From an uncultured Clostridia bacterium (GTDB lineage: Bacteria; Bacillota; Clostridia; Oscillospirales; Ruminococcaceae), in the NCBI GenBank assembly GCA_945923775.1, contig CAMELR010000001.1, forward strand, positions 124,001 to 188,000: DNA of 64,000 bases, written 5' to 3'. This document shows positions 16,969 to 24,291 of this stretch, piece by piece. A model generated the notes under the pieces. The model saw nothing but the letters and a program-made list of their open reading frames with translations, was not told the DNA's origin and searched no databases. Each line of letters opens with the position of its first letter. Within the stretch, counting starts at the first letter, position 1. A program made the translations under genes and the position numbers.

Positions 16969-17823
16969 TCACTTTGCCGGAAGTTCGAGGGTGATCCTGC
17001 CAATTCGTCCACCTCTGTATTCGTCAAGAAACGTTGCCGCCGCCCTCTCGGTATCCGGAACACCTCCGGAAACGAGCATTCCGCGCGCCTTTGCGATATC
17101 CGTCAGGATATCAGGCTCGCCGGACAGCTTGTAGCGCGCGTTCAGAAGCTCCGGGTATTTCTCCCTGAGAACCTCCCCCAGCGCCCTTGCAAGCGCTTCC
17201 GTGTCCATAACATCGTCTTTTATCGCCCCGGTGAAAGCAAGCCGCTGAGCCGCGGTCTGATCGTCAAACTTCGGCCAGAGTATACCGGGCATGTCCAGCA
17301 GTTCAACATCTTTGTCGATGGAGACCCACTGTTTGCCGCGGGTTACGCCGGGCTTGTCGCCCACCTTGGTTTTCTTGGTTTTCGCCATTCTGTTGATGAA
17401 CGAGCTTTTTCCCACATTCGGGATTCCCACGACCATCAGCCTGAGCGCTTTTCCGATCATTCCGCGCTTTTTACGGCGCTCGATGAGGTCGGCAAGCAGC
17501 GTCTTGACCTCCGGAAGGAACCGATTCAGCCCCTTGCCGCTTCGGCAGTCGCATGTGAGCACGCGTATCCCGCGCTTCTCATAGTACTGCTTCCAGAGCC
17601 TGGTAGCGTTCTCGTCTGCGTAGTCGCACTTGTTCATCAGAATAATGCGGGGCTTATCCTTGACCAGATCGTCCAGTATAGGATTCCTGCTGCTTTCCGG
17701 GATTCTTGCGTCCGTGATCTCCACAACCGCGTCGACCATCTTGAGGTCATCCTCGATAATCCGCTTCGTTTTGGTCATATGCCCCGGGAACCACTGGATA
17801 TTTCCTACATCATTCATAGCCAT
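16969..17823 (-). CDS. ylqF: Ribosome biogenesis GTPase YlqF/RbgA
   Basis: A 284-aa circularly permuted GTPase for late 50S assembly. G4 (MNKCDYAD) precedes G1 (GIPNVGKSS), with G2/G3 elements GVTRGKQW and DMPGILWP. The opening IQWFPGHMTKTKR is diagnostic of YlqF. Overlap of 10 bases with lepB at its 5' end fits a lepB-ylqF-rnhB operon, a standard Firmicutes order. Confidence 0.97.
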   Translation of the reverse strand: MAMNDVGNIQWFPGHMTKTKRIIEDDLKMVDAVVEITDARIPESSRNPILDDLVKDKPRIILMNKCDYADENATRLWKQYYEKRGIRVLTCDCRSGKGLNRFLPEVKTLLADLIERRKKRGMIGKALRLMVVGIPNVGKSSFINRMAKTKKTKVGDKPGVTRGKQWVSIDKDVELLDMPGILWPKFDDQTAAQRLAFTGAIKDDVMDTEALARALGEVLREKYPELLNARYKLSGEPDILTDIAKARGMLVSGGVPDTERAAATFLDEYRGGRIGRITLELPAK

Positions 17824-18503
17824 GTAAAATTCTTTATCGGGAACAGGCGTACAAACGCTCTGCCCATGATCAAATCTGTGTCAACGTCTCCAAGCATAAG
17901 GCTGCGGCTGTCAAGCGAGCGGTTTCTGTTATCGCCCATGACGAACACACAGTGCTCCGGAACAACATGCTCCTCGCCGGAATGCCGGTCGAGCTTGGCA
18001 ACTGTCGGAGCCGCGATGTAATCCTCGTCAAGCAGCTCGAACTCAGTCTCGCCAGCCTTCTTGAGGAACACATGCCCGTTCTCAAAGTCAAACTTGATGG
18101 TATCGCCCTCCAGCGCGATAACGCGCTTGATTATAGGCTCTCCGTAGTTCATTGTCGCCTGGTTCGGGATCCTGTCAGCTTCGAGAACAACGATATCTCC
18201 CCTGCTGGGAGTATAGAAGAAGTTGGTAGAGAGCACTCTGTCGTTATTCTGCAGCGTATTCATCATCGACTCGCCGTCAACGGTTATCGACCTGAACACG
18301 AACAGATTCAGCAGAAGCATTGCAAGCACGGCGTAAACAAGGCTTCCAGCCCAGTCAAGCGCACCCGCGAAAGGCTTGTACGAAGCCTTTTCAATATCAG
18401 AAGCCGCCTCTGCCGCCTTTTCGATGAGTGGACGGTGGTCAGCCTGTTTCTGCTTCGGCTCTTCAGCGCCGGACTTTTCTTCCAGATTCTCGTTATCAGA
18501 CAT
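17814..18503 (-). CDS. lepB: Signal peptidase I
   Basis: A 229-aa membrane-bound peptidase cleaving Sec/Tat signal peptides. A charged cytoplasmic region of ~45 residues precedes one membrane helix (LVYAVLAMLLLNLFVF). The catalytic Ser is in DGESMMNTL (Ser79) and the Lys in PIIKRVIALEGD (Lys126). The C-terminal box VMGDNRNRSLDSRS is intact. It overlaps ylqF by 10 bases. The long cytoplasmic N-terminal extension is unusual but otherwise the protein is normal. Confidence 0.97.
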   Translation of the reverse strand: MSDNENLEEKSGAEEPKQKQADHRPLIEKAAEAASDIEKASYKPFAGALDWAGSLVYAVLAMLLLNLFVFRSITVDGESMMNTLQNNDRVLSTNFFYTPSRGDIVVLEADRIPNQATMNYGEPIIKRVIALEGDTIKFDFENGHVFLKKAGETEFELLDEDYIAAPTVAKLDRHSGEEHVVPEHCVFVMGDNRNRSLDSRSLMLGDVDTDLIMGRAFVRLFPIKNFTWL

Positions 18504-18534
18504 TGCACATACTCTTTCTCAATATCCACGCTAA

Positions 18535-18552
18535 GCCCCGCCGAAGCGGAGC
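18535..18552 (-). other. UUCG-capped hairpin between rplS and lepB
   Basis: On the minus strand GCTCCGC-TTCG-GCGGGGC forms a 7-base stem (one G-U) with a stable UUCG tetraloop, about 30 bases past the rplS stop. It is followed only by TTA, so it may be a weak terminator or a 3' stabiliser that lowers downstream expression relative to rplS. Confidence 0.5.
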
Positions 18553-18583
18553 ATTGCATGAATGGGGAATTGGGTTTAACGAA

Positions 18584-18925
18584 TTAAACCTTGGACTTAA
18601 CCTTAGCAGCCTTACCAACTCTGTCGCGGAGGTAGTACAGCTTAGCTCTGCGAACCTTACCGTTTCTAACGAGCTCTACCTTCTCAACTATCGGAGAATG
18701 CAGCGGGAATACTCTCTCGATACCGCAGCCGTGAGCTACACGTCTAACAGTGAAAGTCTCGTTGATTCCGCCGTGCTTCTTAGCGATAACAGTACCCTCG
18801 AATACCTGGATACGGAACTTCTCGCCTTCCTTGATCTTAACGTGAACCTTTACGAGGTCACCGATCTCGATCTTGGGAGCCTCAGCCTTCATGCTGCCCT
18901 GCTCAATGAGTTTTAATGCGTCCAT
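18584..18925 (-). CDS. rplS: 50S ribosomal protein L19
   Basis: A 113-aa protein at the 30S-50S interface. Motifs [29 protein letters not shown] and [11 protein letters not shown]-like [17 protein letters not shown] identify L19. GGAGG precedes the ATG. It has its own strong promoter and a long 5' leader. Confidence 0.98.
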   Translation of the reverse strand: MDALKLIEQGSMKAEAPKIEIGDLVKVHVKIKEGEKFRIQVFEGTVIAKKHGGINETFTVRRVAHGCGIERVFPLHSPIVEKVELVRNGKVRRAKLYYLRDRVGKAAKVKSKV

Positions 18926-19090
18926 AATTTTCCTCCTGATTTTTCGGACATTCTTGATAACGACTTATTCGTACACAAAAGTGCCGGGGAAACCCCGATA
19001 ACAGCGGACTGTCCGTTTTTAATGTTTGGCTTAACGCCGCGCATTAACACACATTATTCCACAAAAACGCAGAATAACGGATACTAAATG
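18926..19090 (-). promoter_or_regulatory. rplS 5' leader, possible autoregulatory RNA
   Basis: About 165 bases lie between the promoter and the rplS start. The leader contains a tight hairpin (CGGGG-TTT-CCCCG), a CGGACAGTCCG palindrome, and a CGGACA that can pair with TGTCCG closer to the gene. Ribosomal protein leaders for L19 are known in Firmicutes; matching this one to a known leader class is inference only. Confidence 0.4.
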
Positions 19091-19097
19091 CTTTAAT

Positions 19098-19126
19098 ATT
19101 ATACCATCTTTAAAGAAAAAAATCAA
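19098..19126 (-). promoter_or_regulatory. Sigma-A-type promoter for rplS
   Basis: Minus strand -35 TTGATT, 17-base spacer, -10 TATAAT. Strong match in an AT-rich stretch immediately after the RACo-like gene. Confidence 0.85.
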
Positions 19127-19158
19127 GACCTTTTCGCAAACATTTCATACAAAATTGC

Positions 19159-20256
19159 CTAAAATCCCAAGTTTTTTATGTATAGTTCGTCGAATTCCGC
19201 GTAGAGCCGATGTGAAACGTCCTCGGCGGAATCGCACAGTGCGTGTACTCTCTCCAGGAGCTGCGGCTGAACAAGGCAGTCGATAACGCCCTGTTCTCCC
19301 GGGAGCCTGCACCAGCCGTACTTCTCCGCAAGCCCCTTCGGAACTGCTCCGAGACCCGCCATAACCGCCGCGCCGCGTTCCGAGCCAAACGCCTCTCCGG
19401 AAACCACCATGCGCCCGAAGGAACCAAGCTCCGAAGCGGTTTCGCCAAAAAGCTCCAGCCCCGCACGCATGGACGCCTTATCAGACTGCACCGCCCTGAC
19501 GTCCGCCTGCGAGATGTAGAAATCCTCGCCTATGTAAAACAGGTCGCGGTCGGTCATGATGCCGTCGCTGTCGAGCGTCCCGGCGTCGAGCATTACCCTC
19601 ACTGCATTCGCCGCCGCTGCCGCGGAGATACCCATGCTGTCGCCGTCGCCCGCGACGCTGTAGCAGATGGTTCCGTCCTTCTCCCGGTCGAGGAGTTCGA
19701 TCGCGCCGGACTCCAGCGGCATTCCGCTTTCGAGAGCCGTACCGTCAAGCCCGCCCTTCAAGGGTATCTCCGCGAACATCATCTTGTCGCCGGAGACCGC
19801 CGCTATTCTCAGCGAACCAGTCACGTCCGCCGCGATAACGCTCCCGCCCTGTTGGAGCGCCGCCGCCAGAACCGCCGTGAAATCCCCGCCTACCCCGCCG
19901 GAAAGCATGGGCAGAATTGTTATCTCGATGTCCGGCGGCAGAAAAATATCCGACGGAGAAAGCAGCTCCTCCACAGCCATCGTAATGTCTGCGGGAGCCG
20001 CGAATCCCAGTCGCTTAACGGCATTTCCAGGAACCGCGCCCTCGCGGAGCAGCCGTACTATCAGCGCCGAAATGATCTCGGCCGCATTCTCATTCGTGAG
20101 AGTCACCCCGAACGTCACCGCCCGGGCGAACCGCCTTTCAAGCGCCGTATCATAAAGCACCGCGCTGACGGAGTGCCGCGAAGCCAGACACGCCAGCACA
20201 AGCTCGGTGCTTCTCTCGCTCCGGTATTTTTCGAAAACCGTTCTTTCCTTTACCAT
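19159..20256 (-). CDS. RACo-like ASKHA ATPase (DUF4445) lacking the ferredoxin domain
   Basis: A 365-aa protein matching the C-terminal ASKHA-fold half of corrinoid-activating RACo/RamA proteins. The signature ISQADVRAVQSDKASMRAGLEL is clear, and LTNENAAEIISALIVRLL corresponds to the linker/middle domain. RACo proteins use ATP hydrolysis plus an N-terminal [2Fe-2S] domain to reduce Co(II) of corrinoid proteins. Here no cysteine-rich ferredoxin domain is present, nor is a corrinoid protein or methyltransferase seen nearby. The ATG has GGAGGTAAG upstream. It follows the pyrB terminator and precedes the rplS promoter. It could be a reduced activator working with an external ferredoxin, or a protein with a changed role. 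Confidence 0.75.
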   Translation of the reverse strand: MVKERTVFEKYRSERSTELVLACLASRHSVSAVLYDTALERRFARAVTFGVTLTNENAAEIISALIVRLLREGAVPGNAVKRLGFAAPADITMAVEELLSPSDIFLPPDIEITILPMLSGGVGGDFTAVLAAALQQGGSVIAADVTGSLRIAAVSGDKMMFAEIPLKGGLDGTALESGMPLESGAIELLDREKDGTICYSVAGDGDSMGISAAAAANAVRVMLDAGTLDSDGIMTDRDLFYIGEDFYISQADVRAVQSDKASMRAGLELFGETASELGSFGRMVVSGEAFGSERGAAVMAGLGAVPKGLAEKYGWCRLPGEQGVIDCLVQPQLLERVHALCDSAEDVSHRLYAEFDELYIKNLGF

Positions 20257-20270
20257 CTTACCTCCATAGC

Positions 20271-20297
20271 CAAAAGCCGCCCTTTTTGCGGGGCGGC
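20271..20297 (-). terminator. Rho-independent terminator after pyrB
   Basis: Minus strand GCCGCCC and GGGCGGC flank CGCAAAAA and are followed by TTTT. It sits about 10 bases past the pyrB stop and directly upstream of the RACo-like gene ribosome site. Confidence 0.85.
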
Positions 20298-20307
20298 ACG
20301 CATTTTT

Positions 20308-21399
20308 TTACTTTAACAGGATTCGCTCGTCGCAGTACTCGCAGATCATTATATCGCCGTACTTGCGGAAGCTGTGCGGCAGATAATGCTCGGTCTGGGT
20401 AATGCAGCGCGGATTCGTGCAGCGGCATTCGTGATGGACCTGACCGGTCAGCAGCGGATTTGCGGTGATCGTGTTGTTCAGCGTCATGAGTATCAGCGCC
20501 ATTCTGACGTACATTCCGCACTTTGCCTGGCGGAAATACGCCGCGCGCGGGTCGTCGTCGATCTCCACCTCTATCTCGTTGACCCTGGGAAGCGGGTGCA
20601 TTACTATCATGTTCTTTTTGGCGAGCTGCATTTTCTCGCGTGTCAGAATGTAAACGCCCTTCTGCTTCTCGTACTCCTCTCGGGTCGCGAAGCGCTCCTG
20701 CTGGATACGCGTCATGTAGAGCATGTCGCACTCGCCGATTGTTTCCTCAATGGTAGAAACTTCCTTAAACTCGCAGCCCCGGGCATGGAGCACGTCCTTG
20801 ATGTACTGCGGAAGCGCCAGGGAGGGCGTTGAAATAAGAATGAACTTGTTGTTCTTGTAGCAGGAAAGAGCCTTTAATATCGAGTGCACCGTTCTGCCGT
20901 ACTTAAGGTCGCCGCACAGACCAACAGTCAGGTTATCCAGGCGGCCCAGCTCGGTTTTGAGGGTCAGAAGATCCGTGAGGGTCTGGGTCGGGTGGAGATG
21001 ACCTCCGTCGCCGGCGTTGATGACCGGGCAATCAGCTGAAAGAGCCGCAGCACGCGCCGCGCCCTCCTGATTGTGGCGCATAACAAGTACGTCCGCATAG
21101 TTGCTGACTATTTTAATGGTGTCCTTCAGATTTTCACCCTTCGACACCGAGGAATTTCCAGGATTATCAAATCCAATAATGCTTCCGCCCAGGCGTATCA
21201 TAGCGGTCTGGAAGCTCATCTGCGTGCGGGTGGAAGGCTCGTAGAAAAGCGTTGCCATGATTTTTCCGCGGCATTTATCCGCGTAGCTCTCCGGGCGGCG
21301 CATGATGTCCTCAGCAAGCTTGACCATCGCGTTCCACTGTGAAACGCTGTAGTCGTCCATGTCGATTAGATGGTTGAATCTCTGGTTCAAATTGATCAC
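20308..21399 (-). CDS. pyrB: Aspartate carbamoyltransferase fused to a PyrI-type zinc-binding domain
   Basis: A 363-aa protein for the committed step of pyrimidine synthesis: carbamoyl phosphate plus aspartate to carbamoyl-aspartate. The catalytic part has EPSTRTQMSFQ (carbamoyl-phosphate loop), GDLKYGRTVHS, and MHPLPRVNEI. After about residue 310 comes a zinc ribbon with Cys327-x4-Cys332-x20-Cys353-x2-Cys356 (CTNPRC ... CEYC), which matches the C-terminal zinc domain of the separate PyrI regulatory chain. The nucleotide-binding N-terminal domain of PyrI is absent. No separate pyrI is present nearby. It has its own promoter and terminator. Confidence 0.95.
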   Translation of the reverse strand: MINLNQRFNHLIDMDDYSVSQWNAMVKLAEDIMRRPESYADKCRGKIMATLFYEPSTRTQMSFQTAMIRLGGSIIGFDNPGNSSVSKGENLKDTIKIVSNYADVLVMRHNQEGAARAAALSADCPVINAGDGGHLHPTQTLTDLLTLKTELGRLDNLTVGLCGDLKYGRTVHSILKALSCYKNNKFILISTPSLALPQYIKDVLHARGCEFKEVSTIEETIGECDMLYMTRIQQERFATREEYEKQKGVYILTREKMQLAKKNMIVMHPLPRVNEIEVEIDDDPRAAYFRQAKCGMYVRMALILMTLNNTITANPLLTGQVHHECRCTNPRCITQTEHYLPHSFRKYGDIMICEYCDERILLK

Positions 21400-21422
21400 C
21401 TTTCCTGTTCTTTATTGGGTCT

Positions 21423-21451
21423 ATTATATCACTTTTTACGTCATTTTTCAA
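21423..21451 (-). promoter_or_regulatory. Sigma-A-type promoter for pyrB
   Basis: Minus strand TTGAAA, 17-base spacer, TATAAT, ending about 25 bases before the pyrB start. No PyrR-type or attenuator hairpin is evident in the short leader. Confidence 0.8.
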
Positions 21452-21490
21452 TATCTTTTTTGCATATATCTAACATGTATTTTCTGCGCA

Positions 21491-21522
21491 GAAAAAGGCG
21501 GCCTGAAAACCAGACCGCCTTT
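21491..21522 (-). terminator. Rho-independent terminator after the decarboxylase beta gene
   Basis: Minus strand AAAGGCGG pairs with CCGCCTTT around TCTGGTTTTCAGG, followed by TTCTGC. It lies ~10 bases past the stop of the oadB-like gene. Confidence 0.8.
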
Positions 21523-21532
21523 ATAATCTGAA

Positions 21533-22807
21533 TTAGCCAAGTACGCTCAGCAGAACGCCCGCAGCAACCGCGGAACCGATAACGCCTGCAACGTTCGGAC
21601 CCATAGCGTGCATGAGAAGGAAGTTGGAGGGGTTGGTCTCCTGACCTACCTTCTGGGAAACACGCGCCGCCATAGGAACCGCGGAAACGCCAGCAGAACC
21701 GATAAGCGGGTTGATCTTTCCGCCGGAGAGGAGGTACATCAGCTTGCCGAGCAGAACGCCGCATGCAGTACCTACGCAGAACGCGATAAGACCGAGCGCG
21801 ATGATGAGCAGTGTGTCGACCTTAAGGAAGTTCTGAGCAACTGCGGTAGCGCCGACAGTAACACCGAGGAAGATCGTGATAATGTTCATCAGTTCGTTTG
21901 TAGCGGTCTTTACGAGACGGTCGCAAACGCCGGATTCCTTCATCAGGTTACCGAGCATAAGCATACCGACAAGGGAAGCAGCGTCCGGAACGATGAGAGA
22001 AACGATAACTGTAACCGCGATCGGGAATACGATCTTCTCGAGCTTGGAAACCTGACGGAGCTGACCCATCTTGACCTCGCGCTCCTTCTTGGTCGTGAGG
22101 AGCTTCATGATAGGCGGCTGAATTACCGGAACCAGAGCCATGTATGAGTAAGCAGCGACCGCAATGGAGCCGAGCAGCTCAGGAGCAAGTCTGGAAGTAA
22201 GGAAGATCGCTGTAGGACCGTCCGCGCCGCCGATGATAGCGATGGAGGCAGCCTGCTTCAGCGAGAAGCCGTCGCCGAGGCCGAGCGCATTGATAGCGCA
22301 TGCGCCGAGGAAGGTGAAGAAGATACCGCCCTGTGCGGCAGCGCCGAGCAGGAAGCTCTTCGGGTTTGCGATCAGCGGGCCGAAGTCGGTCATAGCACCG
22401 ATGCCGAGGAAGATGATAGGCGGATAGATACCGAGCTTAACGCCGAGGTAGAGCATATCCAGCAGACCGCCCTCGTGAAGCACCTTGCCGTAGTCAAGGC
22501 TTACTTCCTTGGTGTAGGTTATCAGAAGGTTCGCGCCCTCCTGAACGTATTCGGGAGCAAAATAGGGGTTGGTGGAAGGATTCCACAGCTCAGCGTGATA
22601 AAGTCCGCTGAACGGAAGGTTTGTGAGCAGCATACCGAATGCGATAGGGAGCATCAGCAGCGGCTCGTACTGCTTTTTAATCGCCAGATAGAACAGGACG
22701 AAGGAAAGCAGAATCATAATTATGCTCTGCCAGCCGTTTTCAACTCCGAAGCCTGCAAAGCCGGAGGTCGACGCGAGCGATTTTATGGTATCAACAAATA
22801 TTTCCAT
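21533..22807 (-). CDS. oadB: Sodium-translocating decarboxylase subunit beta
   Basis: A 424-aa polytopic membrane protein that couples decarboxylation of a carboxybiotin to Na+ export. The essential ion-binding motif IIGGADGPTAIFL is intact, as is the second conserved block SAGVSAVPMAAR. About 10 hydrophobic segments are apparent. The family includes the oxaloacetate, methylmalonyl-CoA and glutaconyl-CoA decarboxylase beta subunits, which cannot be told apart here. The gamma/delta-like subunit precedes it by 26 bases. No alpha (carboxyltransferase) or biotin carrier gene is in the window, so they must be elsewhere. Confidence 0.95.
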   Translation of the reverse strand: MEIFVDTIKSLASTSGFAGFGVENGWQSIIMILLSFVLFYLAIKKQYEPLLMLPIAFGMLLTNLPFSGLYHAELWNPSTNPYFAPEYVQEGANLLITYTKEVSLDYGKVLHEGGLLDMLYLGVKLGIYPPIIFLGIGAMTDFGPLIANPKSFLLGAAAQGGIFFTFLGACAINALGLGDGFSLKQAASIAIIGGADGPTAIFLTSRLAPELLGSIAVAAYSYMALVPVIQPPIMKLLTTKKEREVKMGQLRQVSKLEKIVFPIAVTVIVSLIVPDAASLVGMLMLGNLMKESGVCDRLVKTATNELMNIITIFLGVTVGATAVAQNFLKVDTLLIIALGLIAFCVGTACGVLLGKLMYLLSGGKINPLIGSAGVSAVPMAARVSQKVGQETNPSNFLLMHAMGPNVAGVIGSAVAAGVLLSVLG

Positions 22808-22833
22808 GCTTCAATTTTCCTTTCTGTCTGTTC

Positions 22834-23403
22834 TCAGAACGGGCGCGTATTCTCGCCGATTCCGGCAAGGCTCCATGCGGAACGCGCTCTCTTGTCGCGC
22901 TTCTTTACGTCGCGGATAGTGTAGGAAGTTCCCTCTTCCTCGGCGTAAGCAGCGATAGCCGCGCTGATAACAGCCATTATCTCATCGTCGTTATCGTCTT
23001 CCTCAACGATCTCCTCAACGGGAGCGGGAGCAGCGGCGGGCGCAGGAGCGGCAGCCTTCTTGGCGGCCTCTGCCTTTACAGCCCTGTTCTTGTCGATGGT
23101 CTGGAAGGTCTTGCCCAGTGCCCAGAACAGGAAGATAAGAATAGCGAGAATAAAGAATACAACAAGTATACCGGTCAGGGTGATAATGCCCACGGAACCC
23201 CAGTAATCCGGGTCAGCAAGCTGTGCATGTGCATCTCCAAGTCCCTGAATGCGGTCAACTACGCCCTGTGCTTCCTCAGTTACTGCCTCAGCAGTAGAGT
23301 GAACAGCATTATAGACGTTTTCCCACGGTCCGGAGTACGCTTCTGCTGTGCCAGCCGCTTCCGCTGAAGCCGCAGCCGACAGAATGGATAAAGCGATGTT
23401 CAT
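22834..23403 (-). CDS. OadG/MmdD-like gamma/delta subunit of a sodium-pump decarboxylase
   Basis: A 189-aa protein with a signal-like N-terminus, one membrane helix (GILVVFFILAILIFLFWAL), a Lys/Ala/Pro-rich linker and a cytoplasmic tail that includes EEDDNDDEIMAVISAAIAAYAEEEG. That EIxAVISAAIAA segment is characteristic of OadG-like subunits, which tether the complex and bind the alpha subunit. It is longer at the N-terminus than the usual ~90-140 aa. It comes first in a two-gene operon with the beta subunit and has its own promoter. Confidence 0.85.
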   Translation of the reverse strand: MNIALSILSAAASAEAAGTAEAYSGPWENVYNAVHSTAEAVTEEAQGVVDRIQGLGDAHAQLADPDYWGSVGIITLTGILVVFFILAILIFLFWALGKTFQTIDKNRAVKAEAAKKAAAPAPAAAPAPVEEIVEEDDNDDEIMAVISAAIAAYAEEEGTSYTIRDVKKRDKRARSAWSLAGIGENTRPF

Positions 23404-23455
23404 ATTAAGTCTCCTTTTTTGCCGAAATCGCCGTTCGGATTTTCAAATCAAATTT

Positions 23456-23484
23456 ATTATACTATATTTTGCGAAAAAATTCAA
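23456..23484 (-). promoter_or_regulatory. Sigma-A-type promoter for the decarboxylase pair
   Basis: Minus strand TTGAAT, 17-base spacer, TATAAT, about 50 bases before the OadG-like start. Confidence 0.8.
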
Positions 23485-23545
23485 CCGAAAACATTGTGTT
23501 TTTTTTGACAAAACATCGGACGTATCTTTGTGAATTTTTAGGCAA

Positions 23546-23566
23546 AATGTTAAACCAGTTTAACGT
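23546..23566 (-). terminator. Possible weak terminator after the SDR gene
   Basis: GTTAAAC-TG-GTTTAAC is a perfect palindrome followed on the minus strand by ATTTT, just past the SDR stop. The stem is AT-rich, so strength is doubtful; it also could be a protein-binding site. Confidence 0.4.
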
Positions 23567-23579
23567 CACTGGAAATCGT

Positions 23580-24287
23580 TCAGCAGAACCCGCCGTCCAC
23601 ACCGAGCACCTGTCCGGTTATAAAGCGGTTCTCAGCCAGCGCCCTGACTGCCTTCGCGACCTCCGAAGGCTTCCCGAGGCGGCACACCGGAGTCTGGTCT
23701 GCAAGCTCCCGGAGCTCCTCACCGTTGAGGTGCGAACTGTTCATTGGGCTGTCGATAACCCCCGGAGCGACCGCGTTCACGGTTATCCCGGAGGCTCCAA
23801 GCTCCCTGGCAAGAGCCTTCGTAAGCCCGATGACCCCGGCCTTAGCCGCTGAATACGCGCTCTCGCACGCGCCGCCGTAAACTCCCCAGACCGAGGACAC
23901 GTTCACGACCGCGCCGCTTTTGCGGTTTATCATTGAGCGTATCACGGCGTGCGTCATGTTGTAAACGCCGTTCAAATCGACATTCATAACGCGCTGCCAG
24001 TCCTCCGGGGTGATATCGGTAAACAGTTTTATCTGCGAAATCCCCGCATTATTCACCAGCACGTCTATCCTGCCGTAATCCTTCAGGACCTGCTCCGCCG
24101 CCGCCTCGCAGGAAGCGTAGTCCGCAACGTCGCAGCGCACCGCCGAGCAGCGGAGCTCTCCGCAGAGCCGCTGAGCCTCCTCCGCCCGGGAATTATAGGT
24201 GAACACCACGTCGTCCGTCGCCGCAAATTCCGCAGCGATGGCGCTTCCGATGGCGCCGGTTCCGCCGGTAATCAGTATCGTACTCAT
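23580..24287 (-). CDS. fabG: Short-chain dehydrogenase/reductase (FabG-like)
   Basis: A 235-aa Rossmann oxidoreductase. It carries TGGTGAIGSAIA (NADP(H) binding), NNAGIS, Ser in VNVSSVWG, and the catalytic YSAAK pair. The closing FITGQVLGVDGGFC is the usual FabG end. 3-Oxoacyl-ACP reductase is the closest match, but it is isolated from fatty-acid genes, so another ketone or sugar substrate is possible. It starts 4 bases after clpE and is the last gene of the long co-directional run. Confidence 0.85.
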   Translation of the reverse strand: MSTILITGGTGAIGSAIAAEFAATDDVVFTYNSRAEEAQRLCGELRCSAVRCDVADYASCEAAAEQVLKDYGRIDVLVNNAGISQIKLFTDITPEDWQRVMNVDLNGVYNMTHAVIRSMINRKSGAVVNVSSVWGVYGGACESAYSAAKAGVIGLTKALARELGASGITVNAVAPGVIDSPMNSSHLNGEELRELADQTPVCRLGKPSEVAKAVRALAENRFITGQVLGVDGGFC

Positions 24288-24291
24288 GCGC

